64,000 nt of DNA, taken from contig NZ_JAKJSO010000019.1 in the NCBI RefSeq assembly GCF_050337045.1, positions 73,595 to 137,594 on the forward strand. The letters are read 5' to 3'. The position numbers and the translations under genes are program-made. Origin of the DNA: Photobacterium kagoshimensis. GTDB taxonomy: Bacteria; Pseudomonadota; Gammaproteobacteria; Enterobacterales; Vibrionaceae. The notes beneath the pieces are model-generated. The model did no database searches, was not told where the DNA came from, and was given only the letters and a program-made list of their open reading frames with translations. Shown here one piece after another: positions 8,493-16,925 of this stretch. How positions within the stretch are numbered: position 1 is the stretch's first letter; the number at the start of each line of letters is the position of its first letter.

Positions 8493-10037
8493 ATGAAAGA
8501 TCAAGTCATTATTTTCGATACCACGCTTCGCGACGGTGAACAGGCACTATCAGCAAGCCTAACGGTAAAAGAAAAGCTACAAATCGCTTATGCGCTGGAA
8601 CGCTTAGGGGTTGATGTAATAGAAGCGGGCTTTCCTGTTTCTTCACCTGGCGATTTTGAGTCGGTACAAACCATTGCGAAACATATTAAAAACAGCCGCG
8701 TATGTGCCCTTTCACGTGCTGTTGCGAAAGACATTGATGTTGCTGCTGAATCGCTAAAAGTTGCTGACGCTTTCCGAATTCATACTTTCATTTCCACTTC
8801 AACCGTTCACGTACAAGATAAACTACGTCGTAGCTATGATGATGTTATCGAGATGGGGGTTGCTGCGGTTAAACGCGCACGTAATTACACTGATGATGTG
8901 GAATTTTCCTGTGAAGATGCTGGTCGCACCCCCATCGATAACCTATGTCGCATGGTGGAAGCGGCGATCAATGCCGGTGCGAACACCATCAATATTCCTG
9001 ACACCGTGGGTTACACCCTACCCAACGAGTTTGGCGGTATCGTGGCGCAACTGTTTGACCGCGTGCCTAACATCGACAAAGCGATTATCTCGGTGCATTG
9101 CCACGACGATCTAGGCATGTCGGTGGCTAACTCCATGGCGGCAGTCCAAGCGGGGGCACGCCAAGTTGAGGCGACGATTAATGGCCTGGGTGAACGCGCT
9201 GGTAACTGCTCACTAGAAGAGATCGCGATGATCATCAAAACCCGCGCTGACTTCTTGGGTGTTCACACCAATATCAAACACGATGAGATTCACCGCACCA
9301 GTAAAATGGTGAGCCAACTGTGTAACTCGCCGATTCAAGCGAATAAAGCCATTGTCGGTGCTAATGCCTTTAGCCACTCATCGGGTATCCACCAAGATGG
9401 GATGCTAAAGAACAAAAATACCTACGAGATCATGACCCCTGAGTCTATCGGGCTTAAAAACCAAGCGCTGAACCTAACCAGTCGCTCTGGCCGTGCCGCC
9501 GTTAAAAGTCACATGGATACCCTTGGCTACACCGAAAATGAATACAGCCTAGATGCGCTATACGCTGATTTTCTAAAACTGGCCGATCGTAAAGGCCAAG
9601 TGTTCGACTACGACCTAGAAGCCCTAATGCACTTCGCTAACCTACGCGAAGAAGATGACTTCTTTAAGCTAAATTACCTCAGTGTACAGTCAGGTAGCAT
9701 CATGGCGACCACCAGTATCAAACTGCAATGTGGTGATGAAGAGAAATGCGAAGCCGCGGTCGGTAATGGCCCTGTTGATGCGCTATACCAGTGTATCTAC
9801 CGCCTAACAGGCTACGAAATTGTACTGGATAAATTCGACCTAACCGCCAAAGGGGAAGGGGAAGACGGTTTGGGCCAAGCTGACATCATTGCCAACTACA
9901 AAGGCCGTAAATACCACGGTACGGGACTTGCGACTGATATTGTTGAAGCCTCTGGCCAAGCGCTATTGCATGTAATCAACAGCATCCACCGCGCCGATCA
10001 AATTGCTGAAATTAAAGAGCGTACCGCGACGGTATAA
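8493..10037 (+). CDS. leuA: 2-isopropylmalate synthase LeuA
   Basis: A 514-residue enzyme that condenses acetyl-CoA with 2-oxoisovalerate, the first committed step of leucine synthesis. The HMG-CoA-lyase-like TIM barrel begins with DTTLRDGEQ (residues 9-17), and the metal-binding HCHDD motif is near residue 200. GERAGNCSLEE follows. The C-terminal about 120 residues form the allosteric LeuA dimer domain that binds leucine for feedback inhibition. The start is preceded by AAGGAAG. It is the first structural gene after the attenuator. Confidence 0.97.
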   Translation: MKDQVIIFDTTLRDGEQALSASLTVKEKLQIAYALERLGVDVIEAGFPVSSPGDFESVQTIAKHIKNSRVCALSRAVAKDIDVAAESLKVADAFRIHTFISTSTVHVQDKLRRSYDDVIEMGVAAVKRARNYTDDVEFSCEDAGRTPIDNLCRMVEAAINAGANTINIPDTVGYTLPNEFGGIVAQLFDRVPNIDKAIISVHCHDDLGMSVANSMAAVQAGARQVEATINGLGERAGNCSLEEIAMIIKTRADFLGVHTNIKHDEIHRTSKMVSQLCNSPIQANKAIVGANAFSHSSGIHQDGMLKNKNTYEIMTPESIGLKNQALNLTSRSGRAAVKSHMDTLGYTENEYSLDALYADFLKLADRKGQVFDYDLEALMHFANLREEDDFFKLNYLSVQSGSIMATTSIKLQCGDEEKCEAAVGNGPVDALYQCIYRLTGYEIVLDKFDLTAKGEGEDGLGQADIIANYKGRKYHGTGLATDIVEASGQALLHVINSIHRADQIAEIKERTATV

Positions 10038-10144
10038 CACCGCGCCTCAATCTAATCTTAGGCGTAGCCAGTGATAGCAAGATGACACACGCTACGCCAG
10101 CCCAATTTATGACGATTAACAACAAATTACGGAGACAACTAACC

Positions 10145-11233
10145 ATGGCAGGTACATATAAAATTGCGGTTCTACCGGGTGACGGTATTGGTCCAGAAGT
10201 GATGCAGCAAGCCCATAAAGTGCTAGATGCCGTTGAAGCTAAGTTCGGCTTTACCCTAGAGCGTGCCGAATTTGATGTGGGTGGTATTGCGATTGATAAC
10301 CATGGCTGTCCCCTACCCGATGCAACCCTAAAAGGTTGTGAAAATTCTGATGCCGTATTGTTTGGCTCGGTGGGTGGCCCTAAATGGGAACACCTAGCGC
10401 CGAATGATCAACCTGAGCGTGGTGCACTACTGCCACTGCGCAAGCATTTTCAGCTATTCTGTAACTTGCGTCCTGCCCAAATTCATAGCGGGCTAGAGAC
10501 GTTCTCACCACTGCGCGCAGATATTTCTGAACGAGGTTTCGATATTGTCGTGGTTCGCGAACTAACGGGTGGGATCTACTTCGGCCAACCTAAAGGCCGT
10601 GAGGGTGAAGGCCCACAAGAAAAAGCCTACGACACCGAGATTTACCATCGCTACGAGATAGAGCGCATTGCCCGTATTGCGTTTGAATCAGCGATGCTAC
10701 GCAACAAAAACGTCTACTCGATTGACAAAGCTAATGTGCTACAAAGCTCAATCCTATGGCGTGAAGTGGTCGAAGAAATCGCGAAAGATTACCCTGAAGT
10801 CACGCTTAATCACATGTACATTGATAACGCGACCATGCAGCTGATCAAAGACCCGTCTCAGTTTGATGTCATGCTGTGCTCAAACATTTTCGGCGACATT
10901 ATTTCCGATGAATGCGCAATGATCACAGGCTCAATGGGGATGCTACCGTCGGCAAGCTTGAACCAAGAAAAGTTCGGCATGTACGAGCCAGCAGGTGGTT
11001 CCGCTCCTGATATCGCGGGCAAAAACATTGCCAACCCTGTCGCCCAAATTCTGTCGGCAGCATTGATGCTGCGCTATAGCTTAGGTGAAGAAGAGGCTGC
11101 CCGCGCCATTGAACTAGCGGTGTCGCAAGCACTTGAAGCCGGTGAACTAACCGCAGATTTAGCGGGTAAAGGCCAAGCCCTGACCACCAGCGAAATGGGC
11201 GATAAGATCGCTACCTATATTCGCCAAGCATAA
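10145..11233 (+). CDS. leuB: 3-isopropylmalate dehydrogenase LeuB
   Basis: A 362-residue NAD-dependent oxidative decarboxylase for the third leucine step. The chosen ATG gives MAGTYKIAVLPGDGIGPEVM, which lines up with the E. coli N-terminus, and has a GGAG site upstream; an in-frame ATG at 10082 would add 21 unlikely residues. The active-site Arg/Tyr region (RELTGGIYFG) and the metal/NAD motif (CSNIFGDIISDECAMI ... GSAPDIAGKNIANP) are intact. A gap of 107 nt separates it from leuA. Confidence 0.96.
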   Translation: MAGTYKIAVLPGDGIGPEVMQQAHKVLDAVEAKFGFTLERAEFDVGGIAIDNHGCPLPDATLKGCENSDAVLFGSVGGPKWEHLAPNDQPERGALLPLRKHFQLFCNLRPAQIHSGLETFSPLRADISERGFDIVVVRELTGGIYFGQPKGREGEGPQEKAYDTEIYHRYEIERIARIAFESAMLRNKNVYSIDKANVLQSSILWREVVEEIAKDYPEVTLNHMYIDNATMQLIKDPSQFDVMLCSNIFGDIISDECAMITGSMGMLPSASLNQEKFGMYEPAGGSAPDIAGKNIANPVAQILSAALMLRYSLGEEEAARAIELAVSQALEAGELTADLAGKGQALTTSEMGDKIATYIRQA

Positions 11234-11259
11234 GCAATACCGGCAAGGAGCACTTAGCA

Positions 11260-12699
11260 ATGTCAGCACAATATACAGAAAATAAAGCGCCTAAAACGCT
11301 ATACGAAAAAGTTTACGATGCCCATGTTGCGGTTGCCGCACAAGGCGAGAATCCAATTTTATATATCGACCGTCACTTGGTACACGAAGTGACATCACCG
11401 CAAGCTTTTGATGGTTTACGTGAAAAAGGGCGCCCCGTTCGCCAAGTCGGTAAAACATTTGCCACCATGGATCATAATGTCTCGACCCAAACCAAAGACA
11501 TTAATGCCTCTGGTGAAATGGCGCGTATCCAAATGGAAACGCTGGCCAAAAACTGTGAAGAGTTTGGCGTCACCCTTTACGATCTAAACCATAAATACCA
11601 AGGTATTGTGCATGTGATGGGCCCCGAGCTGGGCATTACCCTACCTGGCATGACGATTGTTTGTGGTGATTCACACACGGCAACACACGGTGCGTTTGGC
11701 TCATTAGCCTTTGGGATTGGCACCTCAGAAGTTGAACACGTATTAGCGACTCAAACGCTCAAACAAGCGCGCGCCAAAACCATGAAAATCGAAGTCAAAG
11801 GCAAAGTTGCTGAAGGCATTACGGCTAAAGATATCGTGCTAGCCATCATAGGCAAAACGACAGCCGCGGGCGGTACTGGCTATGTGGTTGAATTTTGTGG
11901 TGAAGCGATAACAGATTTGTCAATGGAAGGGCGGATGACGGTGTGTAACATGGCGATCGAATTAGGTGCAAAAGCGGGCTTGATTGCCCCCGATCAAACC
12001 ACCTACGACTACATTAAAAACCGTAAATTCTCACCAACAGATAGTCACTTCGATGCCGCAGTTGAATACTGGAATACCCTAAAAACCGATGAGGGTGCCG
12101 TCTTCGATGCGACAGTAACGTTAGAAGCCGCCGAGATTAAACCACAAGTAACTTGGGGCACAAACCCCGGCCAAGTTATCGCAATTGATACGCCGATTCC
12201 AAGCCCAGCTGACTTTGCTGACCCCGTTGAAAAAGCATCAGCGGAAAAAGCTTTGGCCTATATGGGGCTAGAAGCGGGGAAAACACTGTCTGACTTTTCA
12301 ATTGATAAAGTCTTTATTGGTTCTTGTACCAACTCACGGATAGAAGATATGCGCGCCGCTGCCGCCATCGCAAAAGGCCGCAAAGTTGCCGCCAATGTGC
12401 AAGCGCTGGTTGTGCCAGGATCTGAGCAAGTCAAAGCCCAAGCAGAGCAAGAAGGCTTGGATAAAATATTCATCGATGCAGGCTTTGAATGGCGTCTACC
12501 AGGTTGCTCTATGTGTCTCGCGATGAACAACGACCGCCTAGGGCCAAAAGAGCGCTGCGCCTCCACCAGCAATCGTAACTTTGAAGGTCGCCAAGGCCGT
12601 GATGGCCGCACCCACCTTGTTAGTCCTGCAATGGCAGCCGCTGCAGCATGTGCTGGCCATTTTGTAGATATTCGCGACTTAGACAGCGCAACGGCATAA
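11260..12699 (+). CDS. leuC: 3-isopropylmalate dehydratase large subunit LeuC
   Basis: A 479-residue aconitase-family subunit that, with LeuD, isomerises 2- to 3-isopropylmalate. The three [4Fe-4S] cluster ligands are visible as Cys356 (GSCTNSR) and Cys416/Cys419 (PGCSMC). It starts 26 nt after leuB and leuD follows after 17 nt. The N-terminus MSAQYTENKAPKTLYEK is slightly longer than in E. coli; ATG with a GGAG site supports it. Confidence 0.97.
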   Translation: MSAQYTENKAPKTLYEKVYDAHVAVAAQGENPILYIDRHLVHEVTSPQAFDGLREKGRPVRQVGKTFATMDHNVSTQTKDINASGEMARIQMETLAKNCEEFGVTLYDLNHKYQGIVHVMGPELGITLPGMTIVCGDSHTATHGAFGSLAFGIGTSEVEHVLATQTLKQARAKTMKIEVKGKVAEGITAKDIVLAIIGKTTAAGGTGYVVEFCGEAITDLSMEGRMTVCNMAIELGAKAGLIAPDQTTYDYIKNRKFSPTDSHFDAAVEYWNTLKTDEGAVFDATVTLEAAEIKPQVTWGTNPGQVIAIDTPIPSPADFADPVEKASAEKALAYMGLEAGKTLSDFSIDKVFIGSCTNSRIEDMRAAAAIAKGRKVAANVQALVVPGSEQVKAQAEQEGLDKIFIDAGFEWRLPGCSMCLAMNNDRLGPKERCASTSNRNFEGRQGRDGRTHLVSPAMAAAAACAGHFVDIRDLDSATA

Positions 12700-12716
12700 T
12701 CGAGAGGAAGATAACA

Positions 12717-13319
12717 ATGGCAGGTTTTAAACAACATACAGGCTTGGTTGTGCCGCTAGATATCGCCAACATCGATACCGACGCAATCATCCCTAAGCAA
12801 TTTCTACAAAAAGTGACACGTACAGGCTTTGGAAAACATTTGTTCCACGACTGGCGTTTTCTTGATGATGCAGGCGAACAAGCAAACCCTGAGTTTGTAA
12901 TGAATGCGCCGCGCTACCAAGGAGCAAGCATTTTGCTGGCACGTGAGAACTTCGGTTGCGGCTCTTCACGTGAACATGCGCCGTGGGCGCTAGCAGATTA
13001 CGGCATCCAAGTGATGATCGCACCGAGTTTTGCCGACATTTTTTATGGCAACTCGATCAACAACCAGATGGTGCCAGTACGCTTGAGCGAACAAGAAGTC
13101 GATGAGATTTTCCAGTTTGTCGAAAACACAGCTGGCGCTGAAATCACTGTCGATCTTGAAACCATGTTAGTCACGGCTAACGGCAAGCAATACCACTTTG
13201 AGATTGATGAATTCCGCCGTCATTGCTTATTGAATGGGCTGGATAACATCGGCCTGACGCTGCAACATGAAGATAAAATTGCCGCTTACGAAGATAATAT
13301 CCCTGAATTTTTAAGGTAA
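12717..13319 (+). CDS. leuD: 3-isopropylmalate dehydratase small subunit LeuD
   Basis: A 200-residue swivel-domain partner of LeuC. MAGFKQHTGLVVPLDIANIDTDAIIPKQFL and NFGCGSSREHAPWAL are diagnostic. The ATG at 12717 has a GAGAGGAAG site in front; a longer reading frame from 12648 overlaps leuC and is not needed. It is the last gene of the leu operon and is followed by a terminator. Confidence 0.96.
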   Translation: MAGFKQHTGLVVPLDIANIDTDAIIPKQFLQKVTRTGFGKHLFHDWRFLDDAGEQANPEFVMNAPRYQGASILLARENFGCGSSREHAPWALADYGIQVMIAPSFADIFYGNSINNQMVPVRLSEQEVDEIFQFVENTAGAEITVDLETMLVTANGKQYHFEIDEFRRHCLLNGLDNIGLTLQHEDKIAAYEDNIPEFLR

Positions 13320-13365
13320 ACATCGTCTTTGTTAGCGCTCACTTACACGATAAGAGACTAACCAC

Positions 13366-13395
13366 AGCACCCTGCGAGGCAGGGTGTTATTTTTT
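13366..13395 (+). terminator. Terminator of the leu operon
   Basis: An 8-bp stem CACCCTGC / GCAGGGTG with a 3-nt loop is followed by a T-rich run, about 50 nt after the leuD stop. Confidence 0.85.
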
Positions 13396-13518
13396 GCGGC
13401 TTGAAACTTACCGCTTATATCACTCGTTCACGTCCCCTATGCAACAAAGAACTCACCGACAGGGTCGTAGGCTAACCCACTATAAAATGAGATCACAGAG
13501 TATGCCCAACATTGCAGC

Positions 13519-13553
13519 TAGAATCATAAGAGCAATGCACTCCTATGATTCTA
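13519..13553. repeat. 14-bp imperfect inverted repeat
   Basis: TAGAATCATAAGAG and CTCCTATGATTCTA (one mismatch, a wobble in RNA) flank a 7-nt loop. It lies 36 nt past the DUF488 gene and 124 nt past the leu terminator. It has no T-tract on either strand, so it is not a standard terminator; it may stabilise the 3' end of the DUF488 mRNA or be a mobile-type palindrome. Confidence 0.5.
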
Positions 13554-13588
13554 ACTCACTCGCCAACGCAAAATGACGAATAACCAAC

Positions 13589-14212
13589 TTAACGAGTACG
13601 CTTGCGAATTTCGGCGTATTTTTTTAATCCAGCCTTCGCGGCTTTTTCAGCAACAGCATGATAAGCCCACTCAACGACTTCGTCGTGAGTCGACATCGGC
13701 GGGTATGGCTGCAAAGTTCGACGTTTGACTCTGTTTAAACATTTTTGAATCATCTTATCTTGCAGTTCATTGTGAGTACATACGACCGAACCGTCAAAAT
13801 GCTGGACGTGCATCCCATGAGCTATCATTACACGACTTAACACAATAAACCGATGGCATTCAATAGGATCGGCTTTGGCTGCCATCAAAACGCCTCCCGT
13901 TCCGATGGCTTTCAATGCTTTTACCCCTTCTTGATAGCGTTCTCTTGCCAGTACCTCTTGATATTGCACATTACCGCGATTCAACGGCGCTTTCTCATCA
14001 TGGTTTCTTGGGCCAAGTAATTGCCCAAGGTACATATATTGCCATCCATGCTTTTCTAGGACGCTTTTTAATCTGAGTTGCTGATATTGTGGAAACATTC
14101 GGCTACCTGGGAAACTGCGAATATCCACCAGAACCTTAGCTTCACCACATTGCTCAAGCCGATAAAGAAAGTCTTCTATTGAATAATTGGAATGCCCAAT
14201 CGTGTACCACAT
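13589..14212 (-). CDS. DUF488 family protein
   Basis: A 207-residue protein with the DUF488 features: YTIGHSNYSIEDF at the N-terminus, VLVDIRSFPGSR, and a central KADPIECHRFIVLSRVM segment in which Cys-His is conserved. The family is widespread and poorly characterised. Its gene begins 2 nt downstream of the stop of the preceding membrane-protein gene, so the two probably share a transcript. The C-terminus is Lys/Arg-rich. No reaction can be assigned. Confidence 0.8.
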   Translation of the reverse strand: MWYTIGHSNYSIEDFLYRLEQCGEAKVLVDIRSFPGSRMFPQYQQLRLKSVLEKHGWQYMYLGQLLGPRNHDEKAPLNRGNVQYQEVLARERYQEGVKALKAIGTGGVLMAAKADPIECHRFIVLSRVMIAHGMHVQHFDGSVVCTHNELQDKMIQKCLNRVKRRTLQPYPPMSTHDEVVEWAYHAVAEKAAKAGLKKYAEIRKRTR

Positions 14213-14214
14213 AA

Positions 14215-14658
14215 TTAACTTCTCTGAGGAGCTGAAAAATCTGGCATGTCGAACTTACGGAACACAAGCCAATGACAAAACGGGACCACAAGATACGCAG
14301 CAACCATACCAACAGGGATACCTACCGCAACGGCTTTTAACAAAATAACCATGTCGAAACCCATTCTCGGGATCAAAGCAAAAGGCACCATAATCAAACT
14401 CATGACCACAGACATTAAGAAGCTAAATACCGCCCCTTTTTTATGCTTAGAAAGATCTGGCGCATATTTGCTGATAAAAAAGCCAACCCCAATGCCAACG
14501 AAGGCACCCGCAGGAATAGTCAAAGGAAGTTGCATAAGCCAATTTAGCAGATCAAAAGGTTGGTTATAAGAGGTTAAAAAGATCAGATTCATTGCAAGGG
14601 AAAAAGTAACAGATACAAGCAAGCCAAACTTGCGACGATTGCGGTTGTTTACAGACAT
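14215..14658 (-). CDS. Small inner-membrane protein, DUF2798-like
   Basis: A 147-residue protein with four predicted membrane helices (about residues 13-30, 38-58, 73-95 and 105-130). It starts MSVNNRNRRKFG. The repeated pattern of helix, Pro/Gly-rich turn and helix fits DUF2798-type membrane proteins of unknown function. The start used is the ATG at 14658; a longer frame up to 14802 adds 48 residues read through a hairpin and is unlikely. The Shine-Dalgarno GAGAGG lies in the 3' arm of a terminator-like stem (14659-14687), suggesting regulated expression. Confidence 0.65.
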   Translation of the reverse strand: MSVNNRNRRKFGLLVSVTFSLAMNLIFLTSYNQPFDLLNWLMQLPLTIPAGAFVGIGVGFFISKYAPDLSKHKKGAVFSFLMSVVMSLIMVPFALIPRMGFDMVILLKAVAVGIPVGMVAAYLVVPFCHWLVFRKFDMPDFSAPQRS

Positions 14659-14687
14659 AAAAAAGCCTCTCATTTGGATTGAGAGGC
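14659..14687 (-). promoter_or_regulatory. Terminator-like hairpin containing the ribosome-binding site
   Basis: On the minus strand GCCTCTC / GAGAGGC (7 bp, 9-nt loop) is followed by six T residues and then directly by the ATG of the DUF2798-like gene. The Shine-Dalgarno is inside the 3' arm. The same element could end transcription early or hide the ribosome site, so it looks like a switch rather than a simple operon end. Confidence 0.6.
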
Positions 14688-14847
14688 GATAATATATAAA
14701 CATTTTTGAAAATATCAGTCTAGTAATTTTGTTAAAAATTCCTATAAGGCAAGTTAAACAACCATCTAACAACTGTAAAACCTGTAATAAAAAGCCTTTC
14801 ACCTCGGTCTAAAGTTATTAGGTTATTACTGATTAAAAAGGTTGATT

Positions 14848-15651
14848 ATGCCGTCTCGTCTTTTACTTCCCTTGCACCTTGTTTTGGTAGCATTCATCTT
14901 GCTCGTCAGTAGCACTGTGTTCGCAGCCCCAAAAGCGGATTTATGGCCATACTGGCAAAGCAGTGATGAAACTAACTCCATGCCAATCAACCACCAGTTG
15001 TGGCAACAGACGCTTAATCACTACATAGTGCAGCAAGGGGAGCAAACGCTATTTAGCTATCACCAAGTCGATCAAGAGGGAAAATGGCAGCTTGATCGCT
15101 ACATTCGAGAAATGAGTAAACTCAACCCGTTGGCATACCGCAAAGCGGAACAATTTGCCTACTGGATCAATCTGTATAACGCACTGACCGTCAAACTCAT
15201 TGTTGATAATTACCCCGTCAAATCGATCACAAAACTCGGCGGCTTGTTTAGTTTTGGCCCCTGGGATGATGAAGTGGTCACCATCAACGGCAAAAAGCTC
15301 ACCCTCAATGATATCGAGCACCGTATCTTGCGTCCGATTTGGCAAGACAAACGTATTCACTATGCAGTGAACTGTGCGAGTCTAGGTTGCCCTAACCTAC
15401 AACCCCATGCCTTCACGGCCAGCAATAGTAACCACTTACTCGATCTAGCCGCCAAACAATTCATCAACAGTAAAAAAGGCGTTCTTAGCACGAATAACAA
15501 GACCCAGCTGTCGTCCATCTACGATTGGTATCAAGCAGACTTCGGCAACACAACGCAGCTCCAGCAACACTTAAATCAGTACCGCACCACACCTGTGGTA
15601 CTCAAAACAATTGATTATGATTACGACTGGGCATTGAACGAGGCAAAATAA
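14848..15651 (+). CDS. Secreted DUF547 protein
   Basis: A 267-residue protein with a signal peptide (MPSRLLLPLHLVLVAFILLV, cleavage likely after VFA near residue 26). The DUF547 core is clear: FAYWINLYNALTVKLIVDNYP, then VNCASLGCPNL with a Cys-X5-Cys pair, and a C-terminal YDWYQADFG. The fold is related to papain-like/transglutaminase proteins, but activity is unproven. The ATG at 14848 is preferred over the upstream TTG at 14842. It is divergent from the DUF2798-like gene. Confidence 0.8.
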   Translation: MPSRLLLPLHLVLVAFILLVSSTVFAAPKADLWPYWQSSDETNSMPINHQLWQQTLNHYIVQQGEQTLFSYHQVDQEGKWQLDRYIREMSKLNPLAYRKAEQFAYWINLYNALTVKLIVDNYPVKSITKLGGLFSFGPWDDEVVTINGKKLTLNDIEHRILRPIWQDKRIHYAVNCASLGCPNLQPHAFTASNSNHLLDLAAKQFINSKKGVLSTNNKTQLSSIYDWYQADFGNTTQLQQHLNQYRTTPVVLKTIDYDYDWALNEAK

Positions 15652-15710
15652 TGCCAATCATTGTCTTCATGCCCTAGCAACACCACGCTTGCACTATTAC
15701 AATGACGACG

Positions 15711-15817
15711 TTCTCATTGGGGAGCTAAATAGAAGGTTGACACTTTCTTTCGGCTGAGATTGCACACGCAGAACCCACAGAACCTGAACCAGCTAATACT
15801 GGCGTAGGAATTGAGAA
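15711..15817 (+). promoter_or_regulatory. TPP riboswitch (THI element)
   Basis: The conserved THI-box blocks are present: CGGCTGAGA at about 15751-15759, ACCCACAGAACCTGAACCAG at about 15773-15792, and CTAATACTGGCGTAGGAA. The P1 stem pairs TTCTCA (15711-15716) with TGAGAA (15812-15817). It lies about 110 nt before thiB and should lower thiBPQ expression when thiamine pyrophosphate is plentiful. No clear terminator follows, so control is probably at translation, though the anti-Shine-Dalgarno partner was not resolved. Confidence 0.93.
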
Positions 15818-15926
15818 GTCGCTAAGCATCGCCTATATCGCTAGGTATGCCCTTCAGCCGCCCTTTTCTCAACCCTCGCTCATTTGATTTATTGCCAGCA
15901 GGATGCAACGGCATCAGGAGCGCTTT

Positions 15927-16925
15927 GTGAAAAAACTACTACCTTTACTTACCTTAACACTCGCGAGCAGCAGTGTATTTGCCGCCGAACAAGACCCAAA
16001 AGCAACACTAACGGTTTACACCTATAGCTCATTTGCCTCAGATTGGGGCCCTGGCCCAGCCATTAAAACTGCATTCGAAGCAGAATGCGATTGTAACTTA
16101 AACTTAGTGGCACTCGATGATGGCGTGTCTATTCTTAACCGCGTGCGCTTGGAAGGTAACAACAGCAAAGCAGATATCTTATTAGGGCTTGATAACAACC
16201 TTATCGAAGAAGCTAAAAAAACCGGCCTGCTCGCGCAACATAAGGTCGATACCAGCAAAGTTACGCTACCAAATGGCTGGAATGACACCACCTTTGTGCC
16301 TTACGATTATGGTTACTTTGCCTTTGTTTACGACAGCACCAAGCTAAAGACCCCACCAAAGAGCTTAAAAGAATTAGTCGAGCGTGATGATCTGTCGATC
16401 CTTTACCAAGATCCTCGTACTTCAACCCCAGGCCAAGGCTTGATGCTGTGGATGAAATCGGTTTATGGCGATCAAGCAGCCAATGCCTGGCAGCAACTGG
16501 CCAAGAAAACAGTCACCGTCACCAAAGGTTGGTCCGAAGCCTATAGCATGTTCCTCAAAGGGGAAGCAGATATGGTGTTGTCATACACCACTTCTCCGGC
16601 TTACCACATCATCGCAGAACAAAAGAACCAATATATCGCAGCTGATTTCAGCGAAGGGCATTACATGCAAGTGGAAGTGGCCGCCAAACTTAAAAATAGC
16701 CCACACCCTAAGTTAGCCGATCAATTTATGGACTTCATTGTTAGTGATGGCTTCCAATCCAATATGGCCACAGGTAACTGGATGTACCCAGTAACAAATC
16801 AACAACTGCCTGACGGTTTTAACCAGCTGACCGTCCCAGCCAAAGCACTGGAATTTGATGCAACAGATGTTGCCAAGCAGCGCCGCAGCTGGATTCGCGA
16901 ATGGCAACACGCCCTCACGCAATAA
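15927..16925 (+). CDS. thiB: Thiamine ABC transporter, periplasmic binding protein ThiB
   Basis: A 332-residue periplasmic binding protein for thiamine and its phosphates. The GTG start at 15927 follows an AGGAG site and gives a normal signal peptide (VKKLLPLLTLTLASSSVFA / AEQ); the upstream ATG at 15903 would add eight charged residues before it. TVYTYSSFASDWGPGPAIK and TKGWSEAYSMFLKGEADMVLSY are typical of ThiB/TbpA. It is the first gene behind the TPP riboswitch. Confidence 0.93.
   Translation: MKKLLPLLTLTLASSSVFAAEQDPKATLTVYTYSSFASDWGPGPAIKTAFEAECDCNLNLVALDDGVSILNRVRLEGNNSKADILLGLDNNLIEEAKKTGLLAQHKVDTSKVTLPNGWNDTTFVPYDYGYFAFVYDSTKLKTPPKSLKELVERDDLSILYQDPRTSTPGQGLMLWMKSVYGDQAANAWQQLAKKTVTVTKGWSEAYSMFLKGEADMVLSYTTSPAYHIIAEQKNQYIAADFSEGHYMQVEVAAKLKNSPHPKLADQFMDFIVSDGFQSNMATGNWMYPVTNQQLPDGFNQLTVPAKALEFDATDVAKQRRSWIREWQHALTQ

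Noticed and set aside
13394..13576. Plus-strand ORF of 60 codons after the leu terminator
   Set aside because: It starts in the terminator tail and contains the 14-bp inverted repeat; there is no ribosome site and the composition looks random.
14659..14802. N-terminal extension of the DUF2798-like protein by 48 residues
   Set aside because: It would be translated through the terminator-like hairpin and does not match the membrane-protein start; the ATG at 14658 has its own Shine-Dalgarno.
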